Source: Stenocarpella maydis (Eukaryota > Ascomycota > Sordariomycetes > Diaporthales > Diaporthaceae). Taken from it: a stretch of 64,000 nucleotides of DNA. The DNA is taken from the NCBI GenBank assembly GCA_002270565.1, contig NQMI01000059.1, forward strand, positions 186,001-250,000, given 5' to 3'. Shown here piece after piece: positions 10,489 through 21,671 of the stretch (positions are counted from its first letter, which is position 1; each line of letters starts with the position of its first letter). The notes below the pieces were generated by a model that saw only the letters and a list, made by a program, of their open reading frames with translations, did no database searches and had not been told where the DNA came from. The position numbers and the translations under genes are program-made.

Positions 10489-11529
10489 CTACATGTTCTG
10501 CTCCCAGAGTTCCTTGACAGCACCGCCGGGCATCTCTCTGTATGCCTCCGCATCCAGGTCCACACTCATAGCTTGCCATTTCTGGTCTAGAGGCGAGCGA
10601 CAAGCACCCAGTCGGTGATACGTCTTGGCCGTGACCGTCCAGCCGCGCTCCGTACCTGCTGCGCACTCGGTCTTGACTTCCCAGTCGGTCTCGCACTCCC
10701 GACACCATCCCGAAATATGCCGTTTAATAATTCCTGTAATGTCTTTGGGGGGTTGTATAACTCGGGGCCCGCCGGCATCCATGTGACGGCACACTTGCAT
10801 GTAAACTCGCTCATTGCAATAGCGTTGCAAGGCGTCTGCATTGGCTTCTTTGTGAAGAAATATGCGTATGCTAGACAGGAATAGTTCTCCTTGGATCACC
10901 TTCGCTGCCCATTCTTCACTCTTGCAGATTTGTGCTTGAGCCCAAGCAGGCCAAAGAGGCCGGGAGTCGTGACTGATAGCCAGGTCAGAAGCTGGAAAAC
11001 CACGCTGTGGGCCGAGTATTTGGTGATTGGTAACAAGACGCGCGGTGCAGTATGGAAGCCAGAACAAGCCGACGATGAAAGGAGGTATATTCCTCCAAGA
11101 TGAAGGCTCGTGCAGGTGCAGGTGAGAAGAATCCCAGCGAGGCCGGAGTTTTTGATGCACGAAGCAATAGGTAAGGTCCATGGTATCCCTTTCCAGGCGG
11201 CAGAGTAGCGTATCCACGGCATCTGTATCAAGTCGCTTCGCCGAATAACTAGCGTCCACGATGTTGCGCATACGTTTACATGTCAGTGCAAGACAATGGG
11301 CGTCCGCGACGAGGATTAGTTCGGAGATGATGAGGACCAGTTCAGTTGGGAGTGTTGCGAAGCATGCTGGACTGGTATCTTGTGATTCTTGAGCAACCAG
11401 GGTTTCGTCCATCTCTGATTCTGGGCGAGCAGTCAAGGAATCACATTCCGACGAGACAAGCACCGACGATGGCTTCTGCTTGCGGGCTGTGCGCCCGAGT
11501 CTCGACCGTGATAACCAAGTCCACACCAT
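10489..11529 (-). CDS. F-box domain protein
   Basis: Probable substrate-recognition subunit of an SCF ubiquitin ligase, 346 residues from the ATG at 11529 (the frame is open to 11547, but only with a GTG). The F-box-like segment is near residues 55-90: CFATLPTELVLIISELI, then a leucine-rich stretch ending LALTCKRMRNIV. This matches the fungal pattern LPxELxxxIxxxL...LxLTCK. A conserved-looking YCFVHQKLRPRW follows, typical of the Cys/His segment after the F-box in many fungal orphan F-box proteins. No leucine-rich repeats or WD40 repeats are visible, so the substrate is unknown. It lies beside AT-rich repeat DNA. The open frame is intact. Confidence 0.75.
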   Translation of the reverse strand: MVWTWLSRSRLGRTARKQKPSSVLVSSECDSLTARPESEMDETLVAQESQDTSPACFATLPTELVLIISELILVADAHCLALTCKRMRNIVDASYSAKRLDTDAVDTLLCRLERDTMDLTYCFVHQKLRPRWDSSHLHLHEPSSWRNIPPFIVGLFWLPYCTARLVTNHQILGPQRGFPASDLAISHDSRPLWPAWAQAQICKSEEWAAKVIQGELFLSSIRIFLHKEANADALQRYCNERVYMQVCRHMDAGGPRVIQPPKDITGIIKRHISGWCRECETDWEVKTECAAGTERGWTVTAKTYHRLGACRSPLDQKWQAMSVDLDAEAYREMPGGAVKELWEQNM

Positions 11530-12557
11530 TCTGTCACCAGCAGACACGCCTCTGAAGTCGAAGCCGCGTTTGCGTCACGGAATGTGAGTCGTTGGCCTGA
11601 ATGATATGTATGGAGATGTTTCTCGTAAAGTCTAGTTGGAGTCTCCGAAAACGAGGGTCGAAAATGAGGGTTGAAAACGAGAGGGCTCCTCAGCGCAGGG
11701 ACAGCAAGGCAACTTGCGAATGGAAGTGCTGATATTACGACTGATGACCGCTTCGCCTAAGGGCACTAGCTCGGACCGTCATTCTCTAGGTAGATACTAG
11801 GTAAGGCTGGTGGCTGTAAGGGCAGGTCGGTTGACCCGAGGTCGAGAGCGTGTAGATGGAGCGTATAGCATCTGTCTTATTTTTGGGTTGTTCTCTTTGT
11901 AGTGTGGCAGCTATTGGAAATCGTCAGGATCCCGGCGACCGGCAGCATCACCCGACCTGTCCCATCGACGGGCTATAATCGCAAGAGCAAGTTTAGCAGA
12001 GACCAGCTAACCTCGCTTGAGATGTGCCCCGTCCTCATTTTTAGCCCAGTGCTCTTTCCAGATCAAGGGTGGCGAAGCCCGGAAGCCAGGCGCCACCATC
12101 AACCTGGGAACCTTGCCTGCGTCAGCGTTCCCGTCTTATCAGAGCAGTTATCTGGCAAGTCGCCTGGAGCCCTAGAGCGACTCGGAGTTGCGAACAATCC
12201 GACTGACTGTCGCCAGGGACAGTCTCAGGCAAACGTGATGGGCGAACGCACAGAACATTGGTAAATCCCACTTCACATCGCCCCTCGTTGCCAGCACCCG
12301 TCGTTGTTCAGCATGTAGGATACTGCGTCTCCTGGACTACGAATAACTTATGAGCTTGTGGGATGCGGCTTGTATGGCACAAGCGGCGAGCGATCGCCAA
12401 TAACACTGTTGTGATGACCTAGCCAGTCAAATAGGGTACAAGCGCCGGTAGAGCAAAGCCTAATTGTGAACTCCAAAGCTGGTTCTTCTAGCAATGATGA
12501 GAAGTTGTCATTTTGAAAATGAGAATGGAAGAAGATTAAGTGAGAAGCACAAGCCGG
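11530..12557. other. Intergenic region
   Basis: No gene is seen between the divergent side of the F-box gene and the 3' end of the Sgt2-like gene. A 120-residue plus-strand frame at 11902-12264 lacks any recognisable motif or splice context. Confidence 0.55.
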
Positions 12558-13775
12558 CTATGGGGCTCCTGAGCCGCTTCCGGCGCCAGGACCGGCGCCG
12601 GGCGCACCACCGCCACCACCTCCCATCAAATTCCGTGCCCTGGAACGATGTCAGTCAATTTTTTTTTTTGATCCAGAGAAGCGTGGTCAAACTCACATCT
12701 CGGCGATGTTAGGGTCGTTCATCAGGGCTGACATGTCGGGCATGCCGCCACCTCCGCCGCCACCGAACGAGTTGGCCATTTCGCGGAGCCTAGGGTTGCT
12801 CATGAGGTTCTGCATGAGATCCGGGTTGCTCATGAGGTTCTGAGCCATGGAAGCAAACATGGGGTTGCTCATGATGGCACTCAGGTCTGGCATGCCGCCG
12901 CCTCCTCCGCCTCCACCACCACCAAACATGCTCGCTAGGTCGTTTAGGTTGGGGCCACCACCGGCCGCGGCACCGGCGCCTCTTGAGGCGACCTCGGCGG
13001 CGTCGTTCGCGAGTTCGTCGACCCGCTTCTTGGCAGTCTCGAAACCCTTCTTCATGGCATCACTGCCGCCATTGCCCTCAAACTCGATACCCTTCTGGTA
13101 TGCCTCCATGGAGCCCTTGGCATCACCCAGGGCAAAGCGGGCGAGGCCCAGGCGACTCCAGGCCTTGGTATACTTGGGGTCGATTGCAACGGCGGCCTCC
13201 GCGTCAGCTTGGGCGCTCTCGTGATCCTTTGCGGCGCTGTACGCGGCGGCACGGTTGGAAAGGAAGATGGCGTTGCCAGGGTGCAGGCCCAGGGCCTGGG
13301 TGTAGAGTTCGATGGCCTTGGGGTAGTCTTTCTGGGCCATGGCAGCGTTGCCCTTGGACTTGAGCGCCTCGGCCTCCTTCTTGGCCTCCTCGGTCACTGG
13401 CCCGGCCTGGGACGGTGCGGCAGATGAAGAAACTTCGGCGGCAGGCTTGGAAGAATTCTTCAGCTTTTCGTAGACACCGTATATCTTCAGAAGGTTCTGG
13501 TCGCCGATGGCTTCTGAGACGGCGGCATTGTTGGAGGGGTCAACCTTGAAGGATTCGGCGATGCAGTTGATAGCGACATCAATGGATTCTTGGTCGTCTG
13601 CTGGAAGTGTGCCATCAGTAACAGAGGTGGACAGGAAGTCACAAATAGCCAGCGCAAGGCGCTGCTTGGATGTGGTTGCCTGTGATGTGGACAATCAGCG
13701 GGGCCATTCGTTCTTCCTCCAGAGGAGGGTTCTCTGGGAAAGCAGCAGAGCATAACACAGCAAAGCACATACCAT
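12558..13775 (-). CDS. sgt2: Small glutamine-rich TPR co-chaperone (Sgt2/SGTA type)
   Basis: Cytosolic co-chaperone that passes tail-anchored proteins to the Get pathway and links to Hsp70/Hsp90. Proposed exons are 13773-13775, 12697-13679 and 12558-12639, giving 355 residues. The first coding exon is just the ATG, followed by GTATGT. The second begins GCAACCACATCC, giving MATTSKQRLALAI, the usual Sgt2 N-terminal dimerisation helix. Three TPR units lie at about residues 100-210, including AEALKSKGNAAMAQKDYPKA and YTKAWSRLGLARFALGD. Gly-rich linkers and NPMFASMAQNLMSNPDLM-type motifs (STI1-like) follow. The last intron (12640-12696) restores IAEMARNLMGG and a Gly/Ala tail. Glutamine is scarcer than the family name implies. 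Confidence 0.92.
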
Positions 13776-14535
13776 GGCACAGTGAACCTTCCAGGAAGGT
13801 GGAAATGTTTGGCTAGGTTAGGTATCCGTAGTCGAGGATGAGGACTGGTGGATCTCAAGAAGGTGGTGAGGTTTGGGAAGCTCTCTTAAGTTTGTGTCTG
13901 GGCTAGGAAATAAACATGTCTGAAATGGAGGGGATGTTCTAGAAGAGAAGCAGATAGTGGGGACCTGGGGCCCAGCTTGAAGTACCCCAAGCACACTGTA
14001 CACTACCTGTTGAGGGCTGGCAGAGCACAGACTGACTGCCTTTCGGGCATCAACTCAAATACTCAGGGTTGGGGCTGTCCCACAAGTGTAACCCCCCCCC
14101 CAAACAACAACTTGCAGTCCACCCATGAACCTGGGCTTTTCTGATGTCACCTCAAACAATGACCATTCAGCTGTTCCTCCCCAGTGGTACAGCTCCTTCC
14201 GTTCACCCCCTTTCAACTTGGCTACTTGACCTCGCCTTGTCCGTTATCCTGTGTACTTGTTTCTTTCGCGACCATGACAGAATAGGAGGAGCCTGCAAAG
14301 TTGGCCACTGCAATAGACAAACCACCATATCTCAGACAACCAACCCCAGAATTGTCTAGTCAACCGCCTCGGGCTGTTTGCCCAGGCAGCGCCCACCTTC
14401 CGCCCAGTCGATATCCTTTGAAGCAAAGACCTCACTCAATACGGACACGCACGAGGCCTAGTCCTTCCTACTCAAAAAAGTCGACGGGGTGCGACTTCCC
14501 CTCAAATCCGCACTGTCGCTGCGATCCGTTTGGCC
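13776..14535. other. Divergent promoter region between Sgt2-like and RING-CH genes
   Basis: The two genes are transcribed away from each other, so this 760-bp stretch should hold both promoters. A run of about 11 C lies near 14091. No further gene is seen. Confidence 0.6.
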
Positions 14536-16030
14536 ATGGCGCCCGAGCCCAGCGAGCCAGTCGCTGACGCCACTTCTCCCGCCGAACAGCCCAGCATGTC
14601 CCCCGCCGCCGACAACACCGATGCTGCTCCCGCAGCTGCCCCTAAGGCACCGCAGCTTCAGCGCACCCAAACGGACCCCAGCCTCCGGAGCTGCTTCATC
14701 TGCCTGCAAACGCCCTCCGAGACGCCGAATGCAGCCTGGGTCAACGCATGCCCGTGTTCGCTCGAGGCGCACGAGGATTGCATGCTGCGATGGATCTCGG
14801 AGCACGAGCGCGAAAGCACAAAATCCCTACGGTGTCCGGCCTGCAAAGGAAAGATACAGACTACCGAGCCCAAGGATAGGTTCGTGGGCCTCGGGGATCG
14901 ATTACACAAGATGTACAGTCGCATAACCCCCGCAATATTGTTGGGTGTTGTCACAGGTTGCGGCAGTATGTTCTCCCCCCCCCCACCAGCCCCAACACCC
15001 GCTCAGAGTCCATCAGATCGCGTTTCCCGCTAGACGTCCGCAGTTATGGGTACTCGTCTGTGGGTTATTTGTTTAATTCCAACCGCAGAAGTTGCTAACT
15101 CTCCGAACAAGTGGCCTCGTCGAGCTATTATGGAATGCTATCCATGTGCGTCTTCTCGGGCCCAGGGCCTGCTATGGGATGGCTGGGCCTCGGACGCGCC
15201 CTGGCCGACCGGAGGATAAATCCAGGCACGCCATGGTACAGGTGGAAAGCTGGATGGGAATTCTGTTTCAGGTTTTGGATGCTGAACTTCATCGCGCCCG
15301 CCTTGATGATCCAAAAAGCCCTGCCGCCTCAGCTTGTGGATATGCTGACGTTGCCGGCTTCCATCCTGGTGAGTTGGTAGCCATTGCCATATAAATTGCC
15401 CCAGCCTAACAGGTGCCATAGTACGGTGCCTCGCTCGTCCTCCGCGATGAAATGCCCATGTGGCCCCCGTCGCCGGCTTGGGTTATGACGATGATGCCAT
15501 GGGTGAGCTTCTCGTACAACCGGATTTACTACGATCTTCTTGGAGGCTACGAGCGGCGCCTCAACAAGGCCCTGCGAGGTCGCGGTCTCCCCAACGAGCA
15601 GCTCCCTGCCGCAGATAATGCCGACGGCGGGCAACAACCCAACGCCGCAGCGGAGAACCCGGCCCCAGCTGATGAGGATGACGAAAGCTACTTCGCCCAG
15701 GCGATGAGGGTCGGCAACGCTGTGCTCAACCTGATGGGTGATGAAAACAACCAACAGGAAGTTGTGGCCGAGATCGAGCTTCACATAGGCCCCGACCAAG
15801 ACGAGGCTGCCGCGATTCAGGAGCTACAGGATGAGCTGAATGAACAGGGTATCGTTGTGGTCGAGCAGGTGCACGGTGATGATGCTGGCGCACGAGAAGC
15901 AGAGCAGCCACAGGAGCAGAATGGGAGTGAGGGTGGGGATCAAGATGCTGCCGAACCACCGCCGCCTATCAGGATCGAGCCTCAGGGCAACGGCGAGCAG
16001 AATCCCCCGCCAAACGTGAACAACAATGAG

Positions 16031-16104
<74 letters not shown>

Positions 16105-16471
16105 CCAGGCGCAGGAAGAGCCGATCCGGGAACGAAATGGTGGTCCCTCGACGACCCTCACTGACCTTGTCAATGGCGTCGTCACGGCCATCACCTTCCC
16201 GCTCGTATGCTGGGGTGCGGGCGAAATCCTGCGCCATGCTTTACCCGACAACTGGATCACACGGACTCATCCCCGCGCTCCTGCGGGCTTGCTCCAGGAG
16301 CAATGGGGACGTAGCTTGGTTGGCGGCATGGTGTTTATCGTGGCGAGGGACGCGGTGAACTTGTACACCAAACACAGGAGGGTTGAGGTGAGGAAGCACC
16401 GGAGGGTGAAAAACGTCCCACGGCGGAAGCCAAAGCCGGCTCAGACTCAACAGGCGGGGGAGACTACATAG
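14536..16471 (+). CDS. RING-CH (MARCH-type) membrane ubiquitin ligase with poly-Asn tract
   Basis: Likely membrane-bound E3 ubiquitin ligase of 578 residues. Exons are 14536-14965, 15112-15368 and 15422-16471. The first intron ends after GCTAACTCTCCGAACAAG, and all joins keep frame. The RING-CH finger is near residues 55-105: CFICLQ, then NACPC, HEDC and CPAC, a C4HC3 order that marks the MARCH/Doa10 class. Hydrophobic segments follow: LLGVVTGC across the first join, GMLSMCVFSGPGPAMGWLG, WMLNFIAPALMIQ, MMPWVSF and, near the C-terminus, VVTAITFPLVCWGAGEIL. Between the last two lies an acidic, Gln-rich loop with about 27 asparagines. The C-terminus is basic (KHRRVKNVPRRKPK). It is much shorter than Doa10, and its topology suggests the small organellar MARCH group. 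The substrate is unknown. Confidence 0.83.
16031..16105 (+). repeat. AAC microsatellite encoding poly-Asn
   Basis: About 25 uninterrupted AAC units encode asparagine in the RING-CH protein. The purity of the codon suggests recent slippage growth. Confidence 0.95.
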
Positions 16472-17107
16472 CACGTGCCAGGCCTGCGGCGGTGGCTTCA
16501 GAGTGTCCGGAAATGTTCATATCCTTTCTTAGATGAAGACAGATAATACCCACTCCAGTGCTGAGGTGGCAAAGGTGTGCATGTGTGGTCAACATCTGGT
16601 ATTGAAGCAAGCAACCCTGGTATAGAATACTAGGTCCAGAACATAATAGGTTATTCGTGGGGCCATCACAATTATTAAAGAACCGAGCTTCCCGGCTCCC
16701 CAGCTACCTAGGTAGCTGTTTCGATTGATACCTGATCTCTGATGATGTCGAAGATGGGAAGAGGAATATGATATCATCAAATCATGCATACTAGCATGAC
16801 AACCTAGGTAGTCATGAGTACAACTGTTGATATCGGAAGGCTTACATTCAGCCTAGGCATTTGAAGACATGCAGGTCTTGTCTGGCAGTTTAAAATAGTA
16901 ATGGCAAGCAGATGCGCCTCCGTCCCGCCAACATGTCCCAAGATCAGAAGGTACAAAAACCACCAGGTTAATAAAGCCTCTATAGACGAAGCCGCCGCAA
17001 AAAAAAGCTTCAAGTCTATGCAAAGAAAAATTGCTATTCCACCCAATGCTTCGCTATGCTGCCAATAGCAACCACCCACAGACGCGTCCCCGCAACTACG
17101 TGCCGTC
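16472..17107. other. AT-rich intergenic region between convergent genes
   Basis: Contains the 3' ends of the RING-CH gene and of the Afg1 gene. It includes a perfect palindrome centred on CCTAGG and further CCTAGGTAG copies near 16803. No gene is seen. Confidence 0.6.
16701..16718. repeat. Perfect 18-bp palindrome
   Basis: CAGCTACCTAGGTAGCTG is its own reverse complement. The core ACCTAGGTA recurs elsewhere in the AT-rich parts of the window (21250, 46360, 62870). Confidence 0.9.
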
Positions 17108-18944
17108 CTACATGCTATCCTCCATCTGCCTGGAGCGTGCCTTCATAAAGCCGTCACGCTCCGACTTGCCGCCCCTGCTCTCGAGGCCCATGCCGCGCTC
17201 TACCCACTCCGCGCTCCCCATCTCGGTCAGCCGCGACAGCGCGCGGAAGAATGCGAAGGCCTCCTCATCGTTGGCAAACAGCGCGGACCCCTTGAGCTTG
17301 TCCGCCTGCTTGTCCGGGTCCTCCATGATGTCCTTGACCACCTGGCTCACCTCGTGGCCGTCGGCGTCATGCCCGCCGGACCCCTTGAGGAGCGACTCGG
17401 CGATCTCGTCCCTGGAGGTGAAGAGCTCCGTGAGGGGCTTCTCCGTGGTGAGGACGAGCTTCGCGTGCGACTCGTACACGGCGTCGATGAAGGTGATCAA
17501 GCGGCGGGCTAGGTCTCGCTCCCGGATGGTCATGCCAGGGACGTCGGTGACGACGAAGGCGTCGTAGGAGCGCGTCAGCTCGATGAAGTCGGCGGCGGAC
17601 TTGGGCTCCTTGATCAGCTCGTCAAATGTGAACCACGCGCAGCGGCCGCTGACGCGGGGCACGAAGATCTCGCGGCCCCAGACGTGCTGGACCTCGGGGT
17701 GCGGCTCGGTGGCCTCGGGGTCGCCTAGGAAGCGGAACCACTTTTCTGCGTGGTCTGCGGCGTGCGCGTCAAGCGGTGTGTGGTAGACCCCGGATGGGGG
17801 ACGTGGTATCTTCCGGTAATCTGTTGGCGAGTCGAGGTTTATTACGTGTAACCTGCTCTTGAGCAGGTGTATCGCGGGGACGAAAGATTGGCGCTGGATG
17901 CCGTTTTTGTACAAGTCATCGGGGTGCCTGTTGGAAGTCGTGACAAGAACAACCCCGTGAGACATGAGCGCCTCCAATAGCCTATGAGCCAGGACATCAG
18001 CTTGTGAGACACAGGAGCTGTGGCGAGAAAGGCGCGCCTACCTCCGCAGGATCATGGCGTCCGCCACGTCGGTGACCTGGAACTCGTCAAAGCACAGAAC
18101 GTTGCCGTGCTCCGCGATATCTGCGGCAACGAAGGGCACGGCATCTATATCGTTCCCGTGCTCCATCTTCATGCGGTGCAACCGCCTGTGTACGTCCTGC
18201 ATGAAGTTGTGGTAGTGTATCCTCGTTTTTGACCGGACCGCGCTCGGCAGGGTGTCGTAGAATAGGTCCATCAACATGGTCTTGCCACTCCCCACATCGC
18301 CAAACAGGTATAACCCGCGGGGCAAGTCTTCTGGTATGTCCTGCAGCGCAGCCTTCGCCTTTCCCCCTCCGAAGAACGAGAACAGCCCTTTCGCGGGCTT
18401 CAGCGACTCTAGGGTTGGGTGCACGACCGGCCGGGCTTGGTAGTGGCGCAGCTCATTGTGGAGGTGCTGTAAGCTTTGTATGATTCCTGTTTTGTCACAT
18501 GTCAGTGCATGCGCCAAGCCTACAGCTGTTTCGTGGAGTAATTGCCTCGTTGGTGCTCGTCGTTCTTCAGGCGGCCCTCAGCGACGCGGCGATCGTATTC
18601 CTGAATAGGGCCGAAGTCGTCGTGGTTGACTGGAGGAAGTCAGCAGGTGCGACCAAAAGGTATATGTTGTCTTGTGTTGGACGCGCACCATTTTCTGTCG
18701 TCGCAGTGGCTACGGACGCTCTCCTCCTCTGCCCAGCAGGGGCAAGCGATGGGAGAGGGGCGCGCAATTGTTGTGCCTCCCACTTCTGGATTGGGCGTAT
18801 CGCGCGTCTCTCTCCGGGCTGACAGCTTATCCGTGACGGCCTTGTTGATACTGAACGCTGTCCGCGGCTCCTAAAAGCGAGATATGTCCGAGGGGTAGAC
18901 GCGACAGGGCATCGTGGGGCCGTTTGGGCGGCGCATGCGCGCAT
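17108..18944 (-). CDS. afg1: Afg1/LACE1-type mitochondrial AAA-like ATPase
   Basis: Inner-membrane-associated mitochondrial ATPase that helps remove misfolded or surplus respiratory-chain subunits. Exons (minus strand) are 18689-18944, 18546-18629, 18042-18486 and 17108-17981, giving 552 residues in frame. The N-terminus is rich in Arg, Ala and Ser with few acidic residues, as in mitochondrial presequences. Family blocks follow: EYDRRVAEGRLKNDEHQRG then IIQSLQHL, Walker A GDVGSGKT near 176-183, Walker B VLCFDEFQ near 240, and VLVTTSNRHPDDLYKNGIQR in the last exon. The second intron (18487-18545) starts with GC instead of GT. It is the only join that keeps both frame and family sequence. The presequence exon is the least certain part. 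Confidence 0.92.
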
Positions 18945-19756
18945 TTTCGAAGGGGCGGCAAAGATGGCGCGCTAGGGGTCGGGTCTATGGTGTGGACTCT
19001 AGGTCTACTCGTCGCACCGAAAGCATCGCAGGCAAATAGTAGGCAGTGTTGTGAGGATGCGGAAATCGAAAAATAATCCAAAGATGTTTGCTTAGAGGAG
19101 AGAAAGCTCGCGGGCTCGGCATTCAATTCAGAAGGAGACGGCCGAATTCGCGGTGGCCCACCGCTCTCGGGACAGAATGACGGGTCCTGGGCTGCTGATC
19201 TCGGACATGTGGGCCGACTAATACACTACGTCAGGCCCACACCTGCAAATCAGATGCCGCGGGTTTATCTTAGCGCCATCACCTCACAGCGACCCCTGCT
19301 GCTTGAATCTTGGAACAATCCGGCAATTAATTCGGGTCTGGTGTGCTGTGTACAGTCAGTGTACGGAGACTAACCAGCAGAACTTGCACAATACAATTGT
19401 TTAGTGTCACAGTCACAGAGCAGGCTGCCGTAGAGCCAGCCCTTGTGCCATGGTAGGAGAGCAGGTGCCGGTGTCCCTGATCCGGCGATTTGTACCTTTC
19501 ACAAGCAACGGCTAAGCCCCATTTTGTAGAAGACGGAGTTTCTATTTATGAAAATGCTCTCTACTCCTCTTGGCGGACCTAATCGCAGTTACTCTCTCCC
19601 CCTTCTCAAAAAAAGACGGGGTGCTTGTCAGGGCTTAGCGGCCACCCTGTACCAATAACGCCGGTTTGACCACCATGATGCAGATGCGCTTGTCCGAATA
19701 AATGCCCCTCCCAAAACTGAAAACAAACACACAAAAGTGGGGGCTCAGCCGGCGGC
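18945..19756. other. Intergenic region upstream of afg1
   Basis: Holds the presumed afg1 promoter and the 3' flank of the DUF1295 gene. No gene is seen. One minus-strand frame at 19635-20219 is a shadow of the DUF1295 gene. Confidence 0.6.
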
Positions 19757-20596
19757 TCAGTACAGCCCAGGTACAAGCTTCCACTTGACGTCCTCCTTGT
19801 ACCGGCCCCACTGGTCCTTGTACCGGCGGCTCATGTAGTAGTCGAGCGAGACGATCCCGTTCCCAGCAAAGTTGTGCACGTGGAACGCGACCACCGCAGC
19901 GGCGGCCAGCCAGCCGCCGGCCGCGAGGGCGTAGCCGCCCCTCCAGAGGGCGTGACCCGTGTAGTTGATGTGCCTGGCCCAGCTCCAGAAGCCCTCCCTG
20001 CAGAGGCGCCCCCGGTGCTCCGGGTTGTCCTTGAACCGTTTGCGCTGCAGCTCCGAGCCCGTCTCGAGCAGGATGCCGAGGATGTACAGGATCGTGCCCA
20101 CGGCGACCGGCAGGGACAGCCTGGCGCGGGTCCTGGGCACGGGCACCGTCAGGGGCTTCGTCGAGAGGGCGGCCGACGTTGCGGTTGTCAGAAGTAGCAG
20201 TGAGTTTGTGCTGTTGCACAACGAGTTGAATGCGGAAACGAGGACGGCGGATTTTGGCTGGAATTCCTCTTGCGATATGTATGTCAGCCAGAAGATCTGC
20301 TTCGCGGCAGAGCCGACAGCCATGCCGAGCAGGACGAGGCGCTCGAGGGGGAGGCCGAGCTGGTCGATGATCCTGAAGCCGGTTCGCGTGACTACGGCCG
20401 CGCTGAGAGGTATCGTCGATATGCCGAGCTTGGCGAGAAACCCCGTGCCGAGCCCATGGGCGAGGATGCGATACTGGAGCAACGGGTCAAGGGCGCGCAG
20501 GCCGATAAAGGTCGATGTGCCAAGAGGGCTCGGTCGCTTGACGCCTCTCGCGATGAGGTCGGCCTTAGGCCGGTAGGGCGCAGGTGATCCTGGCAT
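19757..20596 (-). CDS. DUF1295 (steroid 5-alpha-reductase-like) membrane protein
   Basis: Multi-pass membrane protein of 279 residues in a single exon from the ATG at 20596. The conserved C-terminal half reads ETGSELQRKRFKDNPEHRG, REGFWSWARHINYTG, HALWRGGYAL and, near the end, YKDQWGRYKEDVKWKLVPGLY. This is the DUF1295 pattern, related to steroid 5-alpha reductases and isoprenylcysteine methyltransferases that use NADPH or methyl donors at the membrane. Hydrophobic segments lie near residues 60-75, 85-105, 120-145, 165-180 and 220-240. Fungal members are abundant and mostly uncharacterised, so the substrate cannot be named. Family assignment is firm, function is not. Confidence 0.82.
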   Translation of the reverse strand: MPGSPAPYRPKADLIARGVKRPSPLGTSTFIGLRALDPLLQYRILAHGLGTGFLAKLGISTIPLSAAVVTRTGFRIIDQLGLPLERLVLLGMAVGSAAKQIFWLTYISQEEFQPKSAVLVSAFNSLCNSTNSLLLLTTATSAALSTKPLTVPVPRTRARLSLPVAVGTILYILGILLETGSELQRKRFKDNPEHRGRLCREGFWSWARHINYTGHALWRGGYALAAGGWLAAAAVVAFHVHNFAGNGIVSLDYYMSRRYKDQWGRYKEDVKWKLVPGLY

Positions 20597-21671
20597 CGTG
20601 TACTGCTCGAGGCTTCATGTGGCCGGAAGAGTACAAGTACAGTGGAAGGGAGGACGCACAAGTGCGACGCAGGTAGGGGGCAACAAAAAGGAGGCTGCCC
20701 TGGCTATGATGCGTCAAGTGCGACGGCGCATCAATTTGTATAAAAACGGGCGCTAAAGCTTGTCGGTTTGTCTGGGTCGTCCAAGTTGTCTGATCTCAGA
20801 CTGAGCCTCGACAATCAGGCCACATGTGAGAGCGCAACCTTCCTTCGTGCCAACCCACTTTGGAAGAGTATACTATGTAGTCACCCGTGGGGCTATGCAA
20901 TCTAGTGTACCTGCACATACCAAGGTAATCTGACCACCTGACGATAGATGATGGTGGCACCACGCGCCTCCGAGCTGTCATCCTGCTAGGGCCCAAGGCC
21001 AAGTGGCCCAGCCCGCGATCCTGAGGCCCAGGTCTATGGGAGTAGGTGTTGTGGGGAGTAGGTCTAGGGGCATCTGGTTGATCACCTCGTGGTCGTGGTG
21101 TAGTTCCTATCACCTTCGAAGGAGGCTGAAGCTCCAAACGTCGTTTCACCTTGGGCCATGACGCAGGCACCATCCGTATTGGACCTCGCCCTGAGCATAT
21201 TCCACTCTACCAGTATGCATATTGCCTGCTGGGGTCTGTGCTGCAACTACTGACCTAGGTAATGGTAGATGTAATTCACGTCAGTACCTCGGTACACACT
21301 TTACTGTTTCTAACCAGACATTTCCGAATTGTGAGATAGCCGTCTGTATCCTCGTATAATTGCACCAATGTAATCCAGCACACAAGATGGTCACGTCGTT
21401 AGCCTTGATCGTGTGATGATGCAGTCGCGACTTTGGCCTCGGTCCCTGCAAGAGCCGCTCGGTGCCGAGTTCGGCAGATAAGGAACCCGTTCCAGGGTGT
21501 TGCGTCATTGGCTGCCTGCTGACTGTCTGTCTCACATGTGCACTGGCTGACTGCCTGGCTGGCTGGGCGGCGGTCGGATAGGGGATTACCCCAAGTGACC
21601 GTTGCCTTGTGAGCGGCAAGCGAGCGCCTTTTACTCTTCCACCAACTACGTCTTCCTTCCAAACATTCACC
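20597..21671. other. Divergent intergenic region
   Basis: Shared upstream region of the DUF1295 gene (minus) and the secreted aminopeptidase (plus). It contains one ACCTAGGTA motif near 21251 and short GGCTGGCTG repeats near 21550-21570. No gene is seen. Confidence 0.55.

Noticed and set aside
15824..16260. Minus-strand frames with poly-Val or poly-Leu resembling a membrane segment
   Set aside because: These are the reverse complement of the AAC microsatellite encoding poly-Asn.
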